A DNA stretch of 46,437 nucleotides from NCBI RefSeq assembly GCF_029952525.1, contig NZ_JASAOF010000034.1, positions 1-46,437 on the forward strand, written 5' to 3'. The notes below the pieces were generated by a model. That model worked only from the letters and a program-made list of their open reading frames with translations, made no database searches and was not told where the DNA came from. This document shows positions 44,666 to 46,437 of this stretch, piece by piece. Each line of letters begins with the position of its first letter. Position 1 is the first letter of the stretch. The translations under genes and the position numbers were made by a program. Source of the stretch: Saccharopolyspora ipomoeae. Its GTDB lineage: Bacteria > Actinomycetota > Actinomycetes > Mycobacteriales > Pseudonocardiaceae.

Positions 44666-44737
44666 GATTTCAATGGAGATCGGGTGTCCGACTTCCATTG
44701 AAATCGGGTTCCCGACTTCTGCTGAAATCCCGCGCAC
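44666..44737. repeat. Three diverged 24-bp tandem units
   Basis: The units are 44666-44689, 44690-44713 and 44714-44737, sharing a GA-TTC-TGA-ATC pattern. The first junction also makes an inverted repeat with 13-bp perfect arms (44665-44677 and 44694-44706), which could serve as a terminator for the response regulator gene. Confidence 0.75.
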
Positions 44738-44777
44738 CGGTGTCCCGGGCGGGGTGGGAGGGATGTGGGGCGAGTGC

Positions 44778-44888
44778 GTGCACAGCTGTGGATAAGTCTT
44801 TCCACAGCTGTGCACAACCACGCCTGAGAGGTTCGGTCATCGCTGGTCACACGCCTGTGGATAACTTTATCCACAGGCGTGTGGACAA
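44778..44888. other. Palindromic DnaA-box cluster
   Basis: Two palindromes have 15-bp arms (44778-44792 with 44801-44815) and 17-bp arms (44848-44864 with 44867-44883). TGTGGATAA, a perfect DnaA box in inverse orientation, is at 44787-44795 and 44856-44864. TTATCCACA is at 44867-44875. TGTGGACAA (inverse of TTGTCCACA) is at 44880-44888. dnaA, dnaN and gyrB are not in the window, so this is probably not oriC. Confidence 0.65.
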
Positions 44889-44955
44889 CTGGGGATGAAG
44901 AGCCTCTCACCGGAGGTTCACGGGAACCTCAGGGGTGCGCCCGAGAGTGGTTCTC

Positions 44956-46377
44956 GTGCAGGTCAAGAGCGTGGAAGCGGACCCGGTCGCCGGGTGGGGA
45001 TGGGCCGTGGGGTTCACCCTCGCCGGCGTCGGCGTCTTCGGAGTGCTGGCGGTGCTCACCGTCCCGGCCCAGTCCCCGGAGGGATCGCTGAGCCGCGACG
45101 GCGTGCTGACGCTGGTCGTGTTCGGCGCGGCGATCATCGGCTGGACGAGAGCGCGGGTCGACGACACCTTCGTCGCGCTGCTGGCCGCCGCCGTGCTCGC
45201 GGTGCTGGGAGTGCTGGAGTCCGAGCGGCTGTTCGCCGCGCTCGGCGAAGACCAGATCTGGCTGCTGGTGGCCGCGTTCATGCTGGCCGCCGGCATCAAC
45301 CGGACCGGACTGCCCGCGCGGATCGCGCTGGGACTGGCCGGGCGGGCGCGGACAACGCGGTCTCTCTGCCACCTGCTCGCGCTCGGCCTGGTCGGCACGG
45401 CGCTGCTCATCCCCAGCACCAGCGGCCGGGCCGCGATGGCGCTGCCGCTGCACCGCGCGCTCTCGTCCGCGCTGCCGGAACGGCTGGTCCGCACGACCGG
45501 ACTGCTGGTTCCGGTGGTGATCCTGCTGTCCGCGATCGCCACCCTGACCGGTGCCGGAGCGCACCTGATCACCAGCCAGGTGCTGGCCGCCACCACCGGC
45601 GAGGGCATCGGGTTCGGCTGGTGGCTGCTGTGGGGACTGCCGTTCGCGCTGGTCAGCTCGCACCTGGCCGCCGAGCTCGTGCTGCGGACCGGCGGCGCGG
45701 ACCGGCGGACCCCGCTGCGCGTCGACGTCGCCGCGCTGCGCAACGAGCTGGAGGTGCCGGAGACGATGCGGCCCGCCGAGGTCCGGGCCGCCGCGCTGCT
45801 GGCCGTCGTGGTGCTGCTGTGGAGCACCGAGCCCTGGCACGGCCTGCCGCCCGCGCTGGTCGCGCTCGGCGCCGCGCTGCTGGTCGTCTCGCCGCGCTTC
45901 GGGACCGTCCCGATGAAGGCCGCGGTCGGCGAGATCCCCTGGTCGCTGCTGCTGTTCATGGCCGCGACCGGCGCGCTGGGCACCGCGCTCACCGATTCCG
46001 GCGCGGCGGGGTGGATCGCCGGGCACGCGCTGGTCGGCGACAGCCCGGTGACGCTGCTGGTCGCCGTCGTCGCGCTGAGCACCGCCCTGCACCTGCTGGT
46101 CACGTCCCGCTCGGCGCGCTCGGCGGTGCTGGTCCCGCTGCTGGTGCCCGCCGCGCTGGCGGTCGGCGCGAACCCGGTCGCGGTGGCGTTCGCCTCGACC
46201 GCGGCCGCCGGTTTCTGCCACACGCTGCCGTCCTCGGCCAAACCGCTCGCGCTGTTCGCCGACGAGTACGAACCCCGCGAACTGCGCCGCCTCGCCCTCG
46301 TCCTCGGACCGCTCACCGCCGCGCTGGTCCTGCTGTTCGCCCTGCTCATCTGGCCCGCACTGGGCCTGTCGCTCTAG
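44956..46377 (+). CDS. SLC13/DASS-type permease
   Basis: A 473-residue protein with about 11-12 membrane helices. LGEDQIWLLVAAFMLAAGINRTGL and the LLIPSTSGRAAMALPLHRAL stretch fit SLC13-family anion permeases. HTLPSSAKPLALFADEY near the C-terminus is the second conserved SxP-type loop. Members move di- or tricarboxylates, sulfate or arsenite; the substrate here is open. I chose GTG at 44956 with GAGAG 8 nt upstream; GTG at 44935 is an alternative. It is followed by a hairpin. Confidence 0.85.
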   Translation: MQVKSVEADPVAGWGWAVGFTLAGVGVFGVLAVLTVPAQSPEGSLSRDGVLTLVVFGAAIIGWTRARVDDTFVALLAAAVLAVLGVLESERLFAALGEDQIWLLVAAFMLAAGINRTGLPARIALGLAGRARTTRSLCHLLALGLVGTALLIPSTSGRAAMALPLHRALSSALPERLVRTTGLLVPVVILLSAIATLTGAGAHLITSQVLAATTGEGIGFGWWLLWGLPFALVSSHLAAELVLRTGGADRRTPLRVDVAALRNELEVPETMRPAEVRAAALLAVVVLLWSTEPWHGLPPALVALGAALLVVSPRFGTVPMKAAVGEIPWSLLLFMAATGALGTALTDSGAAGWIAGHALVGDSPVTLLVAVVALSTALHLLVTSRSARSAVLVPLLVPAALAVGANPVAVAFASTAAAGFCHTLPSSAKPLALFADEYEPRELRRLALVLGPLTAALVLLFALLIWPALGLSL

Positions 46378-46391
46378 GGGGTGCGTCAACC

Positions 46392-46437
46392 ATGCGGCGG
46401 AGCCGCATTCTCTTCCACCACCCAAGGCACTGGCACC
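46392..46437 (+). terminator. Terminator-like hairpin with conserved tail at window edge
   Basis: ATGCGGC-GGA-GCCGCAT (46392-46408) is followed by TTCTCTT and a tail ACCACCCAAGGCACTGGCACC (46417-46437) similar to that at 24691-24711. It starts 14 bp after the permease stop. The element is cut by the window end. Confidence 0.6.

Larger units (their letters stand above)
44642..44955. other. Repeat-rich intergenic region after the two-component system
   Basis: A 314-bp gap between co-directional genes with no supported coding region. It holds three 24-bp tandem units, two large palindromes with DnaA boxes, and a GAGGTTC / GAACCTC inverted repeat (44913-44930) just before the permease gene. Confidence 0.75.

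Noticed and set aside
44778..44888. Chromosomal replication origin
   Set aside because: Four DnaA boxes is far fewer than usual for an actinobacterial oriC, and dnaA, dnaN, recF and gyrB are absent.

Overview
The window is high-GC actinobacterial DNA with dense gene packing, frequent GTG/TTG starts and many 4-bp start/stop overlaps. The gene content suggests Pseudonocardiales, perhaps a Saccharopolyspora relative: a fused cydDC, an Rv3235-type protein, a SigE-family sigma factor, an F420-type PPOX protein and IdeR/DtxR-like iron boxes. The genus is an inference. I count 40 protein genes and one tRNA-Gly. I see no IS element, prophage, plasmid gene or cas gene.

Left part (1-11 kb): a small HAD protein and an Rv3235-family gene. 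Next is the minus-strand cytochrome bd operon cydA-cydB-cydDC-sensor kinase. It is followed by a putative tyrosine/homogentisate catabolism operon (unknown gene, fumarylacetoacetase, IclR regulator). Middle-left (11-20.5 kb): an iron-boxed DUF2470 gene, a CPBP protease-like protein, arginine deiminase, ferritin with a multi-box iron-responsive upstream region, a SigE-family sigma factor with a membrane partner, a DUF5926/SecC-motif protein, a GDPD, a DUF4328 membrane protein and a rhodanese.

Middle (20.5-33 kb): two sodium:solute (acetate-type) symporters, one with its DUF485 partner, next to a LytS-type kinase, a LytTR response regulator and an S49 protease. This looks like a carboxylate-sensing and uptake region. 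Then come an Fpg/Nei glycosylase, a PPOX-fold protein, tRNA-Gly(GCC), MsrA and a membrane acyltransferase. Right part (33-46.4 kb): a Q/P-rich membrane protein; a three-gene glycan module (a methyltransferase-GT2-GT4 fusion, a methyltransferase and a COG5610-type HAD giant); a classical two-component system with a small secreted or anchored protein; and an SLC13-type permease.

The most unusual feature is a dispersed family of palindromes built on a GTTTTCATGAAAAC-like core. Four copies form an evenly spaced array (67-68 bp) between two convergent genes. At least three more, plus a degenerate one, lie in frame inside the 3' end of the acyltransferase gene, where they encode repeated EVFMKTS heptapeptides. 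Two 78-bp long forms, 10 kb apart and in opposite orientation, share outer arms and a 27-nt central block. They differ in an inner arm block where five base pairs have changed on both sides so that pairing is kept. A separate palindromic cluster at 44.78-44.89 kb carries four consensus DnaA boxes away from any dnaA gene. Several genes share a leaderless-looking layout, with TANNNT 6-7 nt before a GTG/ATG start.
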